Positions 43,672 to 52,592 of a stretch of DNA of 64,000 bases are shown piece after piece (the stretch's first letter is position 1; each line of letters starts with the position of its first letter). The DNA lies in NCBI RefSeq assembly GCF_030705305.1, contig NZ_JAUZEE010000009.1, positions 109,636-173,635 on the forward strand. The letters run 5' to 3'. Below the pieces are notes generated by a model. That model made no database searches. It saw nothing but the letters and a program-made list of their open reading frames with translations, and was not told the origin of the DNA. The position numbers and the translations under genes are program-made. This DNA comes from Leptothrix discophora. GTDB lineage: Bacteria > Pseudomonadota > Gammaproteobacteria > Burkholderiales > Burkholderiaceae_C.

Positions 43672-44559
43672 TTATCGGGCGGCATCGCCGGCGGCGGCCT
43701 GTGCCGCATCGCCTTCGCGCAGGAAGTCGCCGACCAGCCGCGCGAAGCGGTCGGCATGCTCGATCTGGGTCCAGTGGCCGCAGTGGCCGAAGACGTGCAA
43801 CTGGCTGTCGGGGATCCATTCGGCCAGCGTCAGCGAGGTCTGCAACGGGATTACACGGTCCTCGCGGCCGTGGATCACCAGCGTCTCGTGGGGCAGGGCG
43901 CGGATGTCGGCCTCGGCGCTGGCCATGGCGTCGACCCAGCGCTGGCGCGGCGCGGGGAACATGGCCGAGAAGGACTCCTGGAAGCCCGGCCGGATGCTGG
44001 CGCGCCAGCGCAGCTCGGCCAGCTCGTCGGTGACCAGCGCGCGGCTGTGGGCGAAGATGTCCAGCAGGCCCTTCATGGTCGCGAGCGAGGGCTGGTAGCC
44101 CCACACCGCGTCCAGTCCCGGCGTGATCGGGAAACGCACGCCGACGCTGCCCATCAGCACCAGCCGGCGCACCCGCTGCGGCGCGCGGATCGCCAGGGCC
44201 AGCGACAACGCACCGCCGAAGGAATTGCCCACCACGTCGGCACGTTCGATGTCCAGCGCGTCCAGCACGTCGATGGCCTGCTGCACCCAGCCGTCCATCG
44301 TGTAGACGAAGCCTGCGGGCCGATCGGTGTGGCCGAAGCCGACCATGTCGGGCGCGACGACGCGGCGCTCACGCGCCAGCACCGGCATGGCCAGGCGCCA
44401 GTTGGCCCAGGCGCTGACGCCCGGACCGGAGCCGTGCACCATCAGCAGCGGCACGCCGTCGCGCCGTCCGAGGTCATGCACGTTGCTGTCGAAGCTGCCG
44501 GTGCGGAGGCGCCGCGCCAGTTCCGGATTCGCGGGGTTCGCGGGGATGTTCGTGTTCAT
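43672..44559 (-). CDS. dmpD: 2-hydroxymuconic semialdehyde hydrolase
   Basis: Alpha/beta hydrolase of 295 residues for the hydrolytic branch, cutting the ring-fission product to 2-hydroxypenta-2,4-dienoate and formate. It shows the oxyanion [13 protein letters not shown], nucleophile Ser113 ([11 protein letters not shown]), acid in [10 protein letters not shown] and His in [12 protein letters not shown]. In the classical dmp operon dmpD follows dmpC; here dmpE and dmpH come between. The tail is Ala-rich and slightly long. Confidence 0.92.
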   Translation of the reverse strand: MNTNIPANPANPELARRLRTGSFDSNVHDLGRRDGVPLLMVHGSGPGVSAWANWRLAMPVLARERRVVAPDMVGFGHTDRPAGFVYTMDGWVQQAIDVLDALDIERADVVGNSFGGALSLALAIRAPQRVRRLVLMGSVGVRFPITPGLDAVWGYQPSLATMKGLLDIFAHSRALVTDELAELRWRASIRPGFQESFSAMFPAPRQRWVDAMASAEADIRALPHETLVIHGREDRVIPLQTSLTLAEWIPDSQLHVFGHCGHWTQIEHADRFARLVGDFLREGDAAQAAAGDAAR

Positions 44560-44574
44560 CGGGCCTCTCCTCGA

Positions 44575-45363
44575 TCAGGCGAAGCGCATCGAGACGCTGC
44601 CCAGGTCCTGGAAGCGCACCAGCACGTGGTCGCCGGCCTCGACCGCGATGGCCTCGGTGACGCCGCCGGTCATGATGAAGGTGCCGGCGGGGATTTCCTG
44701 ACCGCGCGCGCCCAGGTGGTTGGCCATCATCGCGACGGCGGCGGCCGGGTGGCCCAGCACGGCGGCGCCGGCGGCCATCGAGACGATGCGGCCGTTCTTC
44801 TCCAGCACGACGCCGAGCGTGCGCAGGTCCAGGTCCTCGACATCGCGCGCGCGACCGCCGATGACGAAGCGGGCGGCCGAGGTGTTGTCGGCGATGACGC
44901 TCTTGAGGTCGAACTTGAAGTCGCGGTAGCGGCTGTCGATCACCTCGACGGCCGGCAGCACGAAATCGATCGCCGCCATCACCGTGCCGACGTGGCAGCC
45001 GGGACCGCGCAGCGCGGCCTTGGTGACGAGGCAGATCTCGGCCTCGACCTTCGGGTGGATCAGCTCGTCCATGCGGATCTCGCCGCCATCGGGCCGGGCC
45101 ATGTCGTCGGTGACGAAGCCGAAACAGGGCGAGTCCACGCCCATCTGCTTCATCTTCGCGAACGAGGTCAGGCCCGCCTTCAGGCCGACCACGCGACGGC
45201 CGCGGGCTTCCTTGCGGCGGCGGATCTCGTCCTGGATGTCGTAGGCATCGGCCCAGTCCATCTGCGGAAAGTCAGCGGTGATCTTGGTGACGTCGCGCGC
45301 TTCGAGCTGGGCCGCTTCCAGATGCGCGGCCAGCGCCTCGATGTCGTGTCGGTTCAGTGCCAT
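44575..45363 (-). CDS. dmpH: 2-oxo-3-hexenedioate decarboxylase (4-oxalocrotonate decarboxylase)
   Basis: A 262-residue member of the hydratase/decarboxylase family that removes CO2 in the oxidative branch, acting with the hydratase DmpE. VGLKAGLTSFAKMKQMGVDSP and the metal-binding HPKVEAEICLVT are seen. It was assigned as decarboxylase rather than hydratase by the LTSFAKMKQMGV segment and KEARG; the paralogous gene upstream fits DmpE. The two are about one third identical by eye, so the labels could in principle be swapped, but I think this unlikely. Confidence 0.85.
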   Translation of the reverse strand: MALNRHDIEALAAHLEAAQLEARDVTKITADFPQMDWADAYDIQDEIRRRKEARGRRVVGLKAGLTSFAKMKQMGVDSPCFGFVTDDMARPDGGEIRMDELIHPKVEAEICLVTKAALRGPGCHVGTVMAAIDFVLPAVEVIDSRYRDFKFDLKSVIADNTSAARFVIGGRARDVEDLDLRTLGVVLEKNGRIVSMAAGAAVLGHPAAAVAMMANHLGARGQEIPAGTFIMTGGVTEAIAVEAGDHVLVRFQDLGSVSMRFA

Positions 45364-45387
45364 GTCAGTTCCTTGTCGTGTGTTCAG

Positions 45388-45472
45388 CGAGGGCCAGGCG
45401 CGGGTCCGGCTTAGCCGGTCCGCTGCCTGAGCCCCCTCGGGGGGCAGCGACCGCCAGGGAGCGTGGGGGCTC
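45388..45472 (-). repeat. GC-rich palindromic repeat, copy 4, between dmpE and dmpH
   Basis: TGAGCCCCC (45428-45436) and GGGGGCTCA (45465-45473) form a perfect nine-pair inverted repeat around TCGGGGGGCAGCGACCGCC; the right arm includes the dmpE stop codon. A smaller hairpin, GGTCCGGCTTAGCCGGTCC, precedes it. It fills almost all of the gap between the two genes and could form an mRNA structure that affects downstream expression. Confidence 0.75.
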
Positions 45473-46253
45473 AGATGAAGCGCACGGAGGTGCTGCCGAG
45501 ACCGCCCACGCTCGCGTGCAGGCTGTCCCCGGCCTTGACCGGCACGAGGGGCGATTGCGAGCCCGACAGGATCACGTCGCCGGCCTTGAGCGAGATGCCC
45601 AGCGCGCCGAGCGTGTTGGCCAGCCAGGCCACCGCGTTGACCGGCGAGCCCTGCACGGCTGCGCCGCAGGAGGTGCTGACGATCTCGCCGTTCTTCTCCA
45701 GCACCATGCCGGCCAGCGCGAGGTCCAGCTGGCGCGGGCTGCGGCGCGTGCCGCCGAGCGTGAAGACGCCGCAGGAGGCGTTGTCGGCGACGGTGTCCTG
45801 GATGCGGATCTTCCAGTCGCGGATGCGCGAGTCGACGATCTCGAAGCAGGGCATGACGCAGTCGGTCGCGCGCAGCACGTCGGCGGCGGTCACGCCCGGG
45901 CCGGTCAGGTCGCGGGCCAGGATGAAGGCGACCTCGGCCTCGGCCTTGGGCGCGATCATCTTGCCGGTGTCGATCGGCTCGCCCTCGTTGAAGACCATGC
46001 CCGAGAGCAGCTGGCCGAAGTCGGGCTGGTTGACGCCCAGCATGTCCATCACGACCTGGCTGGTCACACCGATCTTCTTGCCGATGACGACCTCGCCGGC
46101 ATCGATCCGGCGCTGGATCATGCGCAGCTGGATGCGGTAGGCGTCGTCGATCGTGAGGGCGGGGAAACGGGTCGTGAGCGGCTCGACCGGCACGCGATCG
46201 AGCAGCGACTGGTACAGCTCGTCGCCGAGCGTCTGGATCAGGTCAGGGGTCAT
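45471..46253 (-). CDS. dmpE: 2-oxopent-4-enoate (2-hydroxypentadienoate) hydratase
   Basis: Adds water to 2-hydroxypenta-2,4-dienoate to give 4-hydroxy-2-oxovalerate, the substrate of DmpG. 260 residues; GKKIGVTSQVVMDMLGVNQPDFG is characteristic of the DmpE/MhpD hydratases and APKAEAEVAFIL carries metal ligands. It lies 58 bases after dmpC. The stop codon is part of the inverted repeat that follows. Confidence 0.9.
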   Translation of the reverse strand: MTPDLIQTLGDELYQSLLDRVPVEPLTTRFPALTIDDAYRIQLRMIQRRIDAGEVVIGKKIGVTSQVVMDMLGVNQPDFGQLLSGMVFNEGEPIDTGKMIAPKAEAEVAFILARDLTGPGVTAADVLRATDCVMPCFEIVDSRIRDWKIRIQDTVADNASCGVFTLGGTRRSPRQLDLALAGMVLEKNGEIVSTSCGAAVQGSPVNAVAWLANTLGALGISLKAGDVILSGSQSPLVPVKAGDSLHASVGGLGSTSVRFI

Positions 46254-46311
46254 GTCAGCTTCCGGATGGGGTCGGTCGTGATCGTCGTTCGAACGCCGCT
46301 GCGCGTCGTTC

Positions 46312-47766
46312 TCACAGCTTGATCATCACGTTGCGAAGTTCCGTATAGAACTCCAGCGAATGCACGCCACCCTCGCGGCCGATGCCCGAGGCCTTGGCCC
46401 CGCCGAAGGCAGTGCGCAGGTCGCGCAGGAACCAGCTGTTGATCCAGCACAGGCCAACCTCGATGGCCGAGGCCATGCGGTGCGCGGTGCCCAGGTCGGT
46501 GGTCCAGACGGTGGTGGCCAGGCCGTAGTCGGTGGCGTTGGCCAGCGCGACGGCTTCTTCCTCGGTGTCGAAGGGCGCGATGTGGCAGCAGGGGCCGAAG
46601 ATCTCCTCGCGGATCACGCGGGCGCTCTCGGGCAGGCCGGTCCAGATCGTGGGCTGCACCCAGTGGCCTTCGGCCAGCGCGGCGGGCATGGCCGGCTCGC
46701 CACCGCCGGTCACGACGGTCGCGCCCTCTGCCTTCGCCAGCGCGTAGTAGCCCATGACCTTCTGCTTGTGCTCGGCCGAGATCAAGGGCCCCAGGCCGAC
46801 GCCGGGCTGTTCGGGCGGGCCGATCAACAGCGCCTCGGCCCTGGCCTTGAGCGCCTGCACGAACTGCTCGAAGATCGGCCGCTGCACATAGATCCGCTCC
46901 GTGCCCAGGCAGACCTGGCCGCAGTTCTCGAAGGCGCTGCGGGTGATGCCGGCGACGGCCTGGTCGAAGTCGGCATCGGCAAACACGATGCCGGCGTTCT
47001 TGCCGCCCAGCTCGAAGGAGACCGGCCGCACGCCCCGGGCGGCCGCGGCCATGATGGCCTCGCCGGTGCGGGTCTCGCCGGTGAAGGTGATGCCGTCGAC
47101 GCCCGGGTGGCGGGTCAGGAACTCGCCGGCCGAGCCGGGGCCGAAGCCGTGCAGCACCTGGTAGACGCCCTTGGGGATGCCGACATGGTTCATCACCTCG
47201 GCCAGCAGCGTCGCCGTGGCGGGGGTTTCCTCGGAAGGCTTGACGATGACGGCGTTCCCGCAGGCCAGCGCCGGGCCGACCTTCCAGGTCATCAGCAGCA
47301 GCGGCAGGTTCCAGGGGCAGACCACCGCGACGACGCCCAGCGGCGATCGCAGCGCGTAGCTCACGGCGGTGCCGCCGTCGGGCGTGGTCATCGTGAAGCT
47401 CTCGGTCGGCACGTTCTTGACGATGTCGGCGAAGACCTTGAAGTTGGCCGCGCCGCGCGGGATGTCGATGTGCGAGGCCAGGCTGTGCGGCTTGCCGGTG
47501 TCGGCCAGCTCGACGGCCAGGAACTCGTCGAAGCGGCGGTTGATCTCGTCGGCCACCGCATGCAGCAGCTCGGTGCGGCGGACCACGCCGAGGCGGCCCC
47601 ACTCGCCCTTCATGGCCGCATGGGCGGCGGCGACGGCCGCGTCGACCTCGGGCTGGCCGGCTTCATGGACCTGGCCGATGACGCGGTTGTCGACCGGCGT
47701 GCGCTTGTCGAAGGTCTTGCCGGTGGCGACGAACTCGCCGTTGATGAAGTTGAGGAACTGTTTCAT
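46312..47766 (-). CDS. dmpC: 2-hydroxymuconic semialdehyde dehydrogenase
   Basis: NAD-dependent aldehyde dehydrogenase of 484 residues starting the oxidative branch of meta-cleavage. Catalytic Cys286 (NCGQVCLGTERI) and Glu252 (SFELGGKNAG) are present, as is the cofactor segment VVCPWNLPLLLMTWKVGPAL. The ATG at 47766 fits the family N-terminus MKQFLNFINGEFV. It lies 103 bases downstream of dmpB. Confidence 0.94.
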   Translation of the reverse strand: MKQFLNFINGEFVATGKTFDKRTPVDNRVIGQVHEAGQPEVDAAVAAAHAAMKGEWGRLGVVRRTELLHAVADEINRRFDEFLAVELADTGKPHSLASHIDIPRGAANFKVFADIVKNVPTESFTMTTPDGGTAVSYALRSPLGVVAVVCPWNLPLLLMTWKVGPALACGNAVIVKPSEETPATATLLAEVMNHVGIPKGVYQVLHGFGPGSAGEFLTRHPGVDGITFTGETRTGEAIMAAAARGVRPVSFELGGKNAGIVFADADFDQAVAGITRSAFENCGQVCLGTERIYVQRPIFEQFVQALKARAEALLIGPPEQPGVGLGPLISAEHKQKVMGYYALAKAEGATVVTGGGEPAMPAALAEGHWVQPTIWTGLPESARVIREEIFGPCCHIAPFDTEEEAVALANATDYGLATTVWTTDLGTAHRMASAIEVGLCWINSWFLRDLRTAFGGAKASGIGREGGVHSLEFYTELRNVMIKL

Positions 47767-47869
47767 GGTCGTGCGTCGGGACTGCTGCGCGAGGGGGATG
47801 GACGTTGGGCATCGGCCGGGAAGCCCGTGTTCATCGGACTTCCCGGCCATCCACCGAGTCAGGCCGGGA

Positions 47870-48814
47870 TCAGGTGTAGACGTCGGTGAAGGACGGCACC
47901 GCCTCGCCGGTGTGATAGAAGATCCCGGTCCAGAGCTTGTCCTCGGTCCAGGTCGTGACCGGCCGGTCGCGCTGCGCGAGGTAGCCCAGTCCGGCGAAGG
48001 TCTCGTTGCGGTTGCCGCTCGGATCGAAGAAGTAGATGGTCTCGCCGCGCGTGATGCCGTGGCGGGTCGGCGCGACGTCGATGCGGGTCTTGTTCTTGGA
48101 CATGACGTCCGCGGCCTTCAGCACGTCGTGCCAGGAGTCGAGGAAGTAGGCGATGTGGTGCAGGCCGCTGCGCGGACCACCGACGAAGGCGATGTCGTGC
48201 GGCGTGGTGGTGCGCGACATCCAGGTCGCGGCCTGGATCGCGCCACCGGGGCCGACCAGCACCTGCTCGGTCAGGAAGAAGTCCAGCGCCTCGGTCATGA
48301 AGCGGGTGTTGTCGGCCACCGTGTTGATCCCCTCGGCGGGGTTCATCTCGCACATCAGCAGCGTGTGGTCCAGCCAGTGCGCGCCGGCACCCTTGAGGTC
48401 GTCTGGCCACGGGTCCGGGTTGGTGGTGCCCACGCCCGTGCCGACGTATTCCTTCATCGCGTAGAGCCGCATCTCGTGGCCGCTGGGCAGCCTGAACTGC
48501 AGCATGCGGCCAGTCGACGGCAGCGTGCCCTCGGGCAGCATCGTGGTTGTCACGCCCCAGGCCTCGACCTTGGCCTGCAGCGTGTCCAGGTCGGCGTCCT
48601 TCTCGACCTTGTAGGCGACGTGGTTCAGGCCGGCCTCTTCCGACGGGGTCAGGATGAGCGAGAACTTGTCCCACTCGTCCCAGCACTTCAGGTAGACGTT
48701 GCCGGCCTTGTCCTGCATCGTCGTCTTCATGCCCAGCACGTTCTCGTAATGCTTCACGGCCGCGGCCATGTCCATCACCTTCAGGCTCGCGTGCCCGATG
48801 CGCATCACACCCAT
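47870..48814 (-). CDS. dmpB: Catechol 2,3-dioxygenase
   Basis: Fe(II) extradiol dioxygenase (XylE class) opening catechol to 2-hydroxymuconic semialdehyde. 314 residues, two-domain vicinal-oxygen-chelate fold. Metal ligands are His150 (WLDHTLLM), His in GLHHIAYF (219/220) and Glu271 (PSGNRNETF). The fingerprint [15 protein letters not shown] is intact. AGGAG precedes the ATG at 48814; dmpQ ends one base earlier. Confidence 0.95.
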   Translation of the reverse strand: MGVMRIGHASLKVMDMAAAVKHYENVLGMKTTMQDKAGNVYLKCWDEWDKFSLILTPSEEAGLNHVAYKVEKDADLDTLQAKVEAWGVTTTMLPEGTLPSTGRMLQFRLPSGHEMRLYAMKEYVGTGVGTTNPDPWPDDLKGAGAHWLDHTLLMCEMNPAEGINTVADNTRFMTEALDFFLTEQVLVGPGGAIQAATWMSRTTTPHDIAFVGGPRSGLHHIAYFLDSWHDVLKAADVMSKNKTRIDVAPTRHGITRGETIYFFDPSGNRNETFAGLGYLAQRDRPVTTWTEDKLWTGIFYHTGEAVPSFTDVYT

Positions 48815-48815
48815 G

Positions 48816-49187
48816 TCAGTCTCCTCTTTCGGTGGTTGTGGGGTTGGCCGACTTGGCATGGCCCCTGGAAAACGGCTTCTCGAACTTGCCGATCACCTGC
48901 AGGCGAACGGCGCTGGTGGGGGCCACCCGGCAGGCCAGCGTGCAGCCCTCGGCGTGTTCTTCCGGGCTCACGTGGGCGCGGCTGACGGGGCCGAGCTGCT
49001 GTACCTCGCCCTCGACGATGCGGACCTTGCAGACGCCGCAGCCGCCGTTGACGCAGCCCACCGGGATGCCCTTGCGGCCGAGCCGCAACATGCCCTGCAG
49101 CAGGCTCTCGGTGGTGGCGCAGGGGTAGCGCTCGCCGGTCTGCTCGACCAGCACGCTGACCTTGGGCCGGGTGTCGAAGAGGCTCAT
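48816..49187 (-). CDS. dmpQ: Plant-type [2Fe-2S] ferredoxin for catechol dioxygenase repair
   Basis: A 123-residue ferredoxin of the XylT/DmpQ type, which re-reduces the inactivated iron of catechol 2,3-dioxygenase. Cluster cysteines are Cys45, Cys50, Cys53 ([13 protein letters not shown]) and Cys86. GGAGG lies before the ATG. Its place directly before the dioxygenase gene is the usual one. The protein is somewhat longer than the classical ferredoxin because of a basic C-terminal tail. Confidence 0.92.
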   Translation of the reverse strand: MSLFDTRPKVSVLVEQTGERYPCATTESLLQGMLRLGRKGIPVGCVNGGCGVCKVRIVEGEVQQLGPVSRAHVSPEEHAEGCTLACRVAPTSAVRLQVIGKFEKPFSRGHAKSANPTTTERGD

Positions 49188-49200
49188 CGCGTGATCCTCC

Positions 49201-50295
49201 TCAGACGCGCTTGAACAGCGGGCTGCGCGGGCCTTGCGCATCGGCGGCCGAGAGAAACTTCTCGGTGTGGATGTCGCGCTCGTACAGGCGGCCCTGCATC
49301 AGCGCGGCCAGGCAGGCCTCGATCATGGGCGGCGGCCCGCACAGGTAGGCCTGCTGGCCGGCGTAGCCCTGCGGGTAGAGCGTCGCCGCGGCCTCGTGCA
49401 CGAAGCCGCGCGCGCCGCGCCAGCCCGATCCTTCCGGCTCGGCCGACAGCGTCGGCAGGTAGCGGAAGTTGGCATGTCGCGCGGCCAGGGCACGGAACTC
49501 GTCGTCGCCGTAGAGTTCCTCGCGGCTGCGCTGGCCGTAGACCAGCGTGATGGGCTGGGTGCAGCCACCGGCGAGCAGGTCCAGGATCATCGAACGCGGG
49601 CTCGACAGGCCCGAACCGCCGGCCATGAACAGCATCGGCTGGGCGATCGACTTGCGCACGAAGAAGCGGCCGTAGGGCCCGGTCAGGCGCAGCCGGTCGC
49701 CGACCTTCAGGTGCTCGTGCAGCCAGCCGGTGCCGATGCCGCCGGGCACGCGCCGCACGTGCAGCTCGATGCAGCCGCTGCGCTCGACCTCGTGTGGCGC
49801 GTTGGCGATCGAGAAGGCGCGCGATCGGCCCTGTGATCGTCCCTGTTCAAGGCCGAGGCCCGGGATCTCCAGCTGCACGTACTGGCCGGCCTGGAAGTGC
49901 AGGCCGGCGACGCCTCGATCGAGCGCCAGGTGCAGGCCCTTGATGGTCGGTGTCAGCTCGACGATGCGCTCGACGGTGACGGCGTGGTCGCGCACCGGGA
50001 TGACCTCGGCATCGGGCTCCTCGTCGACGTCGGCCTCGATCACCACGTCCTCGCAGGCGGTGGCGCAGCAGGCCAGGGTCTGGCCGTCCTCGCGCTCGAA
50101 GTCCATCAGCGCGAACGGGTTGGCCGCGCCGTGGTCGACGCTGCCGGCGCAGACGCGGACCTTGCAGGTGCCGCACAGCCCGTGGCCGCAGGCATGCGGG
50201 ATGTGGATGCCCTGCCGCAGCGCCGCATCGAGCAGCGTCTGGCCTTCGGCCAGATCGATCGATGCGCCCAGCGGGTCTATCGTCAAGGTGTACAT
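49201..50295 (-). CDS. dmpP: Phenol hydroxylase reductase component P5
   Basis: NADH-dependent reductase feeding electrons to the phenol hydroxylase. 364 residues: N-terminal [2Fe-2S] ferredoxin domain (Cys36, Cys41, Cys44, Cys76), FAD domain (SRAFSIANAP, GPYGRFFVRK) and NAD domain (MLFMAGGSGLSSPRSM, YLCGPPPMIEA). About 10 residues longer than usual, mainly a Gln/Gly/Arg-rich segment around 150 (LGLEQGRSQGRS). Confidence 0.95.
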   Translation of the reverse strand: MYTLTIDPLGASIDLAEGQTLLDAALRQGIHIPHACGHGLCGTCKVRVCAGSVDHGAANPFALMDFEREDGQTLACCATACEDVVIEADVDEEPDAEVIPVRDHAVTVERIVELTPTIKGLHLALDRGVAGLHFQAGQYVQLEIPGLGLEQGRSQGRSRAFSIANAPHEVERSGCIELHVRRVPGGIGTGWLHEHLKVGDRLRLTGPYGRFFVRKSIAQPMLFMAGGSGLSSPRSMILDLLAGGCTQPITLVYGQRSREELYGDDEFRALAARHANFRYLPTLSAEPEGSGWRGARGFVHEAAATLYPQGYAGQQAYLCGPPPMIEACLAALMQGRLYERDIHTEKFLSAADAQGPRSPLFKRV

Positions 50296-50308
50296 CGCGC
50301 GACCGGAC

Positions 50309-50665
50309 TCAGCTGCAGGAGCCCGCCAGCCCGTCCAGGCCGGGCGTGCGGAAGCGGATCGCGTCCTTGTGCTGCAGGCCGTTGTCGGCGAGCGATCGGG
50401 CCGGATCGGGCGTCCAGGGCTGGTTGCCCTTGAGCCATTCGACGCGGCTCCAGTCGATCTTCGCGAAGTCCGGGTGCTCGCCGTAGATGCCCGGCAGCAC
50501 GGCCTGGGCCAGCGCGCCGAAGGGCATGTCCGGCGGCAGCGGCAGGCAGAACGGCGCGGGGTACATCAGGTGGCGGTCCCAGGCGATGAACAGCAGCGGC
50601 GCGGGGAAGTTCTCGCGCACGTCCTTCATCGGGAAGTCGTAGGGGGCTACGGCGACGACGCTCAT
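50309..50665 (-). CDS. dmpO: Phenol hydroxylase component P4
   Basis: Small subunit (118 residues) of the diiron hydroxylase, needed for the (alpha-beta-gamma)2 oxygenase. It contains VAPYDFPMKDVRENFP and IDWSRVEWLKGNQPWTPD, typical of DmpO/TomA4. The start overlaps the dmpN stop by four bases (ATGA), which fits the fixed stoichiometry with the large subunit. Confidence 0.93.
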   Translation of the reverse strand: MSVVAVAPYDFPMKDVRENFPAPLLFIAWDRHLMYPAPFCLPLPPDMPFGALAQAVLPGIYGEHPDFAKIDWSRVEWLKGNQPWTPDPARSLADNGLQHKDAIRFRTPGLDGLAGSCS

Positions 50666-52233
50666 TTCGTGTCTCCTTGCGTGGCGGCTGTGGGGGTATC
50701 GCCGCGCCAGGCGGCGAAGTTCTTCTGGTCTTCCGATCCGTGGAAGTCGAAGTTGTCGCGGCCGATCTCCATCTCGTAGTACTGCAGCACGGCGATCAGC
50801 GGGTCGAAGCCTTCGGCCGTCGGGTCGGTGCCCGGCTTGAAGCAGTGCCCCTGGTAGATCTGCTGCACCGGCAGCCAGCTCTGCACGTACTTCTCGGGCT
50901 CGTCCTCGAAGATGTGCTGGCAGGGGTCCGAACAGAAGTGGTACTTGTTGCCGAGGTAGTCGCTGTCGCGATAGCAGATCTCGGTCGGAGCGCCCATCTC
51001 GGTGAACAGCATCGGGATCTGGCAGGTCGTGCAGAGCATCGGCAGCGTCTTGATGTAGAAGCGCTTGCCCTGGGCCTGCTGCTGGCGGTGGTGTTCCCAG
51101 CGCGGGCGGTAGTACCGGTCGAAGGTGTCGGGGTACTTGGACGACAGCCAGTCGAGTTCCTCGTCGCTCGGCACCCAGGTGTGGAAGGGCGCGGCGGCGT
51201 TGAAGGCGAAGAAGGTGCTCCAGGCCTGGTGGCTGATGTGGTCCTTGCCCTCGCAGGCCTGCTTCCAGCCAGCTGGCTCACGGATGCCGTAGCGGGCCAG
51301 GTCCTTGAAGAGTGCGCCGCCGTTCTGCTCGGCATACATCTCCCAGGCTTCCTTCCAGCTCATCACGCGCTTGGGCAGCATGTAGTCCTGCATCATGGCC
51401 ACCAGGGTCAGCAGGCGGTAGCCGCGCCAGAACCACTTGTCGATCCACTTCTGCACGATCGGCACGTTGGCCGGGTCCTGTTCGAGCATGAACTTGATGC
51501 ACTCGATGCCCAGCGTCATGTGGCGGCTCTCGTCGCTCTGCGCGCTGAAGCCGAAGGTGACGGTGCTCATGTCGCCGTTGTGGGCCGCGCCGCTCATGAA
51601 GGGCACGAACAGCAGGTTGGTCAGCACGTACTCGAACGAGAAGCTGACGGCGGTGAGGAACTCGAACGGCCCGCCGGTGCAGGCGTCCTCGAAGAAGGAC
51701 TTCGGCACCGACAGATACCAGACCCGGTCGAACCAGTGGTTCGCGTGGTGCATGCCGTTGAAGTACTTGTTGTAGTGCGAGATCGCGTGCGTCTCGGTCT
51801 GGTAGTGGCGCAGCTCGTCGATCGACTGCATCTGCGCGGCCACCCGCGCGCCCTCGCCGGTGAACTGGCGACCCACATGCGCGAAGCCGCGGTGGGCGTA
51901 GTACTCCAGCGGCGTCACGCCCTGGATGAAGAGCTTCAGCGCGTTGATGTAGCGCGCGTCCGCCACGCCCAGCTCGCCGTGGTTCTGGGCGAAGGCCTCG
52001 ATCACCGCGTAGAGCTTCTTCTCCTTCTCGCCCTGGTACTTCCAGTAGGCGTCCATGGTCAGGCGGAAGGGGTCCTCCCACTGGTCCCAGTCGTGGATCT
52101 TGATGCCCTCGTAGCGGTCATAGGGGAAGACCTTTTCCATCGGCTGGTAGCTGGTCTCCCAGCCCAGGCCGCGGGTCATCGCGGCATAGCGTTCCTTGAG
52201 GCCCAGCTTCTTCTTCGTGACGCGGGTGTCCAT
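50662..52233 (-). CDS. dmpN: Phenol hydroxylase large (diiron) subunit P3
   Basis: Catalytic subunit of the multicomponent phenol 2-monooxygenase. 523 residues. All six diiron ligands are visible: Glu110, Glu140 and His143 (SIDELRHYQTE), Glu201, Glu235 and His238 (QSDESRHMTLG). A C-terminal YHS-type segment with Cys residues (CTTCQIPMLF, FCSDPCQHIF) is present. AGGAGA before the ATG. Confidence 0.97.
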   Translation of the reverse strand: MDTRVTKKKLGLKERYAAMTRGLGWETSYQPMEKVFPYDRYEGIKIHDWDQWEDPFRLTMDAYWKYQGEKEKKLYAVIEAFAQNHGELGVADARYINALKLFIQGVTPLEYYAHRGFAHVGRQFTGEGARVAAQMQSIDELRHYQTETHAISHYNKYFNGMHHANHWFDRVWYLSVPKSFFEDACTGGPFEFLTAVSFSFEYVLTNLLFVPFMSGAAHNGDMSTVTFGFSAQSDESRHMTLGIECIKFMLEQDPANVPIVQKWIDKWFWRGYRLLTLVAMMQDYMLPKRVMSWKEAWEMYAEQNGGALFKDLARYGIREPAGWKQACEGKDHISHQAWSTFFAFNAAAPFHTWVPSDEELDWLSSKYPDTFDRYYRPRWEHHRQQQAQGKRFYIKTLPMLCTTCQIPMLFTEMGAPTEICYRDSDYLGNKYHFCSDPCQHIFEDEPEKYVQSWLPVQQIYQGHCFKPGTDPTAEGFDPLIAVLQYYEMEIGRDNFDFHGSEDQKNFAAWRGDTPTAATQGDTK

Positions 52234-52285
52234 GCTTGTCTCCTGGTGTTCGTCGGGTCGGTCGGGTCGGGCTTGGCGTGCCGGT

Positions 52286-52555
52286 TCAGTGCTTCCAGCT
52301 CAGCGTGAGCTGGTCGTCGTCCTCGTCGATGTGGCCCGACAGCGTCACGAGGTTGATGTGCAGTTGCTGCAGGTCATAGGGGCGGCCGGTCTGTTCCTCG
52401 ATCGTGCTGCGGCGGATCGTCAGGCGGTCCGGCGCGTCGACCTTGACCAGCCCGGTCGGGTGCGTGACCACGGCGCGGGGGTTGTCGCTGACGATGGCCT
52501 CGATGACCGGGCGCGATTCCTCGTTGGCCTGGAAGGCGATGAAGACGTTCGACAT
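52286..52555 (-). CDS. dmpM: Phenol hydroxylase activator protein P2
   Basis: Cofactor-free effector protein of 89 residues that binds the hydroxylase near the diiron centre. The family start MSNVFIAFQANEESRPVIEA fixes the ATG at 52555, with AGGA upstream. Acidic C-terminal part (HIDEDDDQLTLSW) as usual. Confidence 0.94.
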   Translation of the reverse strand: MSNVFIAFQANEESRPVIEAIVSDNPRAVVTHPTGLVKVDAPDRLTIRRSTIEEQTGRPYDLQQLHINLVTLSGHIDEDDDQLTLSWKH

Positions 52556-52592
52556 GGGTGCGTGTCCTTTGGAGGGATCGGTCGGGACGGGC

